Position numbers and translations under genes: made by a program. The notes below the pieces were generated by a model that saw only the letters and a program-made list of their open reading frames with translations, did not search any database and was not told the origin of the DNA. A stretch of 46,499 nt of DNA from Candidatus Babelota bacterium (GTDB lineage: Bacteria; Babelota; Babeliae; Babelales; JAUPTZ01), in the NCBI GenBank assembly GCA_030917815.1, contig JAUPTZ010000002.1:1-46499 (forward strand), written 5' to 3'. Each line of letters starts with the position of its first letter. The stretch's first letter is position 1. Positions 46,068-46,499 of this stretch are shown piece after piece.

Positions 46068-46499
46068 GATGCGCCTCATCTCCACATGCTTGTTCTTCCG
46101 CTTTTTCATGCTCGCCGCATATCTCATGGGCCAAAGAAAGTAAGCGATCTTGTTCCTCTTGAGGCATTTTTTTACCCTCAAAGTAGGTCTTAAGTAACTG
46201 ATCTCCGCTCATCTGCGTGGTTACCGCAGCACGCTGCACTCGAGCAGCCACTTCATGCACCGGAACAATGCCGGCAACATAATGGGCTTCTTGGCAGGCC
46301 CGCTGTACCCGAGCACAGTCAACCATATCTCGTTGACCAACCGGCACTTGATAAACCACCTTGATTATCGCCTCTTTTAAAGAGTATTTTTGAATCGCTT
46401 CAATCACCTGCTCGGTTGCCGATCCCTCAGGAGTCAAGGTAACCTCAATTTGGATCATTGGCCGTACCGGAAGCTCGATAAAAGAGATCGGAAGAGCAC
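46057..46499 (-). CDS. Probable SbcD/Mre11-type nuclease, C-terminal fragment
   Basis: Only the last part of this gene lies on the contig; the frame is open to the right edge. The fragment FIELPVRPMIQIEVTL followed by a helix-rich domain (TEQVIEAIQKYSLKEAIIKVVYQVP) resembles the capping region of SbcD, the exonuclease subunit that works with SbcC on double-strand breaks and hairpins. The metallophosphoesterase core is missing because of the contig edge. The last codons toward the edge are adapter sequence, not gene. The Cys/His/Glu-rich C-terminus overlaps cysS. Other metallophosphoesterase families remain possible. Confidence 0.55.
   Translation of the reverse strand, partial: ALPISFIELPVRPMIQIEVTLTPEGSATEQVIEAIQKYSLKEAIIKVVYQVPVGQRDMVDCARVQRACQEAHYVAGIVPVHEVAARVQRAAVTTQMSGDQLLKTYFEGKKMPQEEQDRLLSLAHEICGEHEKAEEQACGDEAHHDE
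46485..46499. other. Illumina adapter sequence at the contig end
   Basis: The final 15 bases AGATCGGAAGAGCAC are identical to the beginning of the standard Illumina TruSeq adapter. They are technical sequence, so genomic DNA ends at or shortly before 46484. Confidence 0.92.

Overview
This window looks like a complete metagenome-type contig of a Gram-negative bacterium with a compact genome. Coding density is high, divergent and convergent genes are packed tightly, and many exported proteins belong to no family I recognise. The lineage cannot be fixed from sequence alone. A host-associated group such as Dependentiae (TM6/Babeliales) is my best guess, held weakly. Both ends cut genes, and the last 15 bases are identical to the start of the Illumina TruSeq adapter, so the right edge is an assembly or trimming artefact.

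Left third (1-20.7 kb): three paralogous exported proteins. Two are giant Ala/Thr-rich tandem-repeat proteins (at least 2357 aa and 3012 aa, 1 bp apart). The third is an 890-aa relative. They share a beta-rich N-terminal domain with an IGGWD-type signature, a 'C module' and a C-terminal domain. The giants add blocks of about 220 aa (A modules) and 250 aa (B modules). Between the giants and the small relative lies a divergent redox pair: a typical 2-Cys peroxiredoxin, and a thioredoxin-reductase homologue in which the CATC redox centre is replaced by EVPQ.

Middle (20.7-31.3 kb): an unknown membrane protein, tmRNA (ssrA), rsmA/ksgA, a NUDIX hydrolase, an exported Ala/Lys repeat protein with a 93-bp repeat, alaS with a good promoter, an exported acidic coiled-coil protein, and a ClpB that lacks its N-terminal domain. 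The ClpB Shine-Dalgarno lies in a perfect 11-bp inverted repeat, which may be a thermosensor, a regulatory stem or an overlapping terminator.

Right third (31.3-46.5 kb): three exported unknown proteins, two of them paralogues; mnmE; an unusual Jag/KhpB-like protein; tRNA-Gly(GCC); an ABC_sub_bind-like protein without a signal peptide; mnmG; a 20-codon ORF followed by a terminator; a small exported protein; trxA; an exported J-domain protein; cysS; and the 3' end of a probable SbcD/Mre11-type nuclease gene.

Two intergenic repeat families occur. One is an interrupted palindrome (two copies). The other is a structured repeat directly downstream of both RNA genes. The housekeeping genes cover translation and tRNA modification (alaS, cysS, mnmE, mnmG, rsmA, ssrA), protein folding (clpB, J protein) and thiol redox (prx, trxB-like, trxA). 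The most novel material is the giant repeat family, the cysteine-less TrxB homologue and the clpB leader.
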